Source: Chiridota heheva (taxonomy: Eukaryota; Echinodermata; Holothuroidea; Apodida; Chiridotidae). Taken from it: a stretch of 64,000 nucleotides of DNA. Made by a program: the position numbers and the translations under genes. The stretch is taken from NCBI GenBank assembly GCA_020152595.1, contig JAIGNY010001666.1:1219001-1283000 (forward strand), written 5' to 3'. Below the pieces are notes generated by a model. That model searched no databases and had not been told where the DNA came from. It worked only from the letters and a program-made list of their open reading frames with translations. This document shows, one piece after another, positions 62,026 to 64,000 of this stretch. The stretch's first letter is position 1. Each line of letters opens with the position of its first letter.

Positions 62026-62289
62026 CTGGAATAGAGAGACAATGAAGATGATGACAGAATTTAAAATGAAAAAGTATAATGGTCTGTTGTACTCAACATT
62101 CATTCAGAGTTCTTGATACTAACTATACTTTGTTGGTGTGGCAACATAAAATAGTGCTGGAGAGGAAAAATTAAAGGCACCATTCAAAATGGCAACCATA
62201 GGGATCATTAGTGTTAAGCTGGATACGAAACACCTTAAATTTGTTATTTTTTGTATTCTTATTAAAAATCTCTCGCATCCCTGGTTATA

Positions 62290-64000
62290 AAACTTCAAGC
62301 TTTGTTGGCGGCTCTGTCGGCTCTCTTGTTGCCAGGGATGTCAACATGGCTGGGAATCCAGAAAAAGATAATATTCTTTCCTAAAGAGGAGAGAGTGTGG
62401 AGTTTCTTGAGAATTTGAAGAATGAGAGGGCTGGGCCAGAGCATGTTGAGGATGCCAGTAAGGACGGATTTAGAGTCAGAGAAGATGACGAAACGAGGGC
62501 GGAAAAAGAGTTATATGCAGAGTAGATAGGTGCCATCGCGTAGCCTTGAGGAGAAAGTAAGACCAAGACAGGCGGCGGCGGCGGCTGCAGAAGAGCCTTC
62601 TCGTGTAGAGCCGTCGGTGAAGAGGAAGGAGTAGTTGTGGAAATGTCTACTGAGTTGGCAGTATTTGGAGTGGAAGAAGGTTGGGTTGTGAAGAGCTTTA
62701 GTGAAAAAGGAAAGACCAAGGTACACCTTGGAGGAGGGGAGGGGGGGAAGAATAGTCCAGGTGGGTGTAGGTGGGATGGTGTAGGTGGGATGGTGTAGGT
62801 GGAATGGTATATCTGGCGATCGAGAAAATGTTGATGTTGGCTTTGGAGAAGTGGGAGTGCATCCGAATCCTGAAAGGTGGGGGGATGCGTTTGTTGAGGT
62901 TGGTGAAGGAGGGAGAGCAGATGAAATGAAAGCAAGGGTTACGTGGATTGGTGAGGATGCAGAGAGCAAAGGAGAGGCCGGCCTTCATGCAACGGAGGTC
63001 GAAGGGGAGATCATTGGCCTCGACGTGGAGACTGGTGATAGGGGAGGTGTGAGTGGCGCCAAGGCAAAGCCTTAGGGCAGTGTTTCAGTGACCTCCAGGT
63101 GTTTCAAGTAAAATTTACGGGCGGAGGCGAAGATGAAATTGCCATAATCCAGCCTAGATCTGAAGAGGGAGAGGTATAAGGTGAGCAGAGTGAGCCGGTT
63201 TGCTCTCCAGTCAGTGCTTGAGAGGACCTTGAGGAGATTGAGGATTTTGTGGCATTTTGTTTTGAGGGAGTTGATGTAGGGGAGATAGAAAAGTTTGGAG
63301 TCGAGAGTGACTCCGAGGAAGCGAGAACTGTCTTTACTGGGGAATATGGAATCTTTGAGGTGGAGATTGGGGTGGAGGAAGGAGTTGCTGTTGTTAAAAT
63401 GGATGAGAACAGTTTTGTCTTTTGAGACGTTAAAACTGTTGGAGTCGCTCCAGTGAGCCAGACTATCCAGACAGTGTTGTAGGTTATTTTGGAGAGTATG
63501 GAAGCATGAAAAGGATGAGTAGGTAGTGAAATCGTCAACATAGAGAGAACTTTTGATGTTGGGGTGAGAGTTTTGGTGATGCTGTTAATTTTGTGGATAA
63601 AGAGAGTGGGGAAGGGATGCTGCCTTGGTGGACACCTAGGTGTTGGGTGTACCTTTGGGAGTAGGTCTTACTGATGCATACTCGGAAGTGATGAGGGGTG
63701 GAGGAAGTTCTGGATGAAGGTGGGGAGGATGCCTCTGAGGCGAGAGGAGTGGAGGTCCTTAAGGACACCATACCGCCACGTGGTGTCGAAGGCCTTTTCG
63801 AGGTCGAAGAAGATAAAGATGGCGTGATGATTTCTGATGAAGGCTTCACGGATGAAAGTGTCGAGTTTAAGGACGTGGTCCAGGCAGTTTCGGTTTTTTC
63901 TGAAGCCATTTTGAGTGGGGGAGAGGATGGACTTCCTCTCGAGGTACCAGCAGAGTCTGTAGTTGACCATATGCTCCATGATTTTACAGAGGCAAGAAGT
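62290..64000 (-). mobile_element. I-type LINE body: reverse transcriptase to RNase H (copy g, runs off window)
   Basis: Minus-strand reading, frames interrupted: 63979-63668 with ILSPTQNGFRKNRNCLDHVL and IFFDLEKAFDTTWRYGVLKD (RT), then GVHQGSI (normally GVPQGS), YVDDFTTYS (catalytic YVDD) and SAHWSDSN-like thumb; 62649-62510 with FTDGSTREGSSA (RNase H first Asp motif); 62350-62300 with SHVDIPGNKRADRAANKA. RNase H marks the I/Nimb branch. It stops just where copies c and f continue, so it is 3' truncated; the 5' end is outside. Confidence 0.9.

Noticed and set aside
417..62025. GCN1 locus as a processed or decayed pseudogene
   Set aside because: All 32 exons keep splice sites and strong conservation; only two single-base indels, one in a homopolymer, which fits consensus error better than decay.

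Overview
This is a metazoan nuclear genomic window, AT-rich, intron-rich and densely packed with transposable elements. It is almost entirely one gene on the minus strand: GCN1, the giant HEAT-repeat ribosome-associated activator of the eIF2-alpha kinase GCN2. I reconstructed 32 exons by matching translated sequence to the conserved GCN1 protein and requiring splice sites and codon phases to join. They run from 62025 (5' side) down to the stop codon at 417-419 and encode about 1,870 codons, roughly the C-terminal 70% of a protein that is about 2,670 residues in vertebrates. The first ~800 codons, the promoter and the 5' UTR lie beyond position 64000. High identity to vertebrate GCN1, L2/CR1-, RTE-, Penelope- and I-type retroelements and tRNA-derived SINEs fit an invertebrate animal, probably marine (deuterostome or lophotrochozoan); I cannot name the species.

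Layout. 1-417: 3' UTR or downstream DNA. 417-16046: exons 32-23, with introns carrying a piggyBac-like element, TTAA-flanked MITEs, a SINE, minisatellites and LINE tails. 18643-29906: exons 22-14, separated by fold-back MITEs, SINEs, LINE tails and simple arrays; two exons here carry single-base frameshifts. 29907-39177: one ~9.3 kb intron holding a 4.9 kb TIR element with TA target site, a 13-bp repeat array, a THAP-coding repeat and a 24-bp minisatellite. 39178-50227: exons 13-6, with an intron in which a hAT-type element sits inside an RTE LINE. 50228-54287: intron with a Penelope-like element abutting an L2/CR1 LINE. 54288-62025: exons 5-1. 62290-64000: body of an I-type LINE with reverse transcriptase and RNase H.

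There is no operon-like arrangement or second host gene that I can support. The unusual content is in genome structure: two single-base frameshifts of opposite sign in the gene, a GC-AG intron, tandem duplications that copy exon/intron boundaries, a nested hAT-in-RTE insertion with perfect 8-bp target duplication, a set of TTAA-targeting MITEs, short repeats carrying a THAP zinc-finger exon, and eleven I-type LINE fragments all in the same orientation as the host gene.
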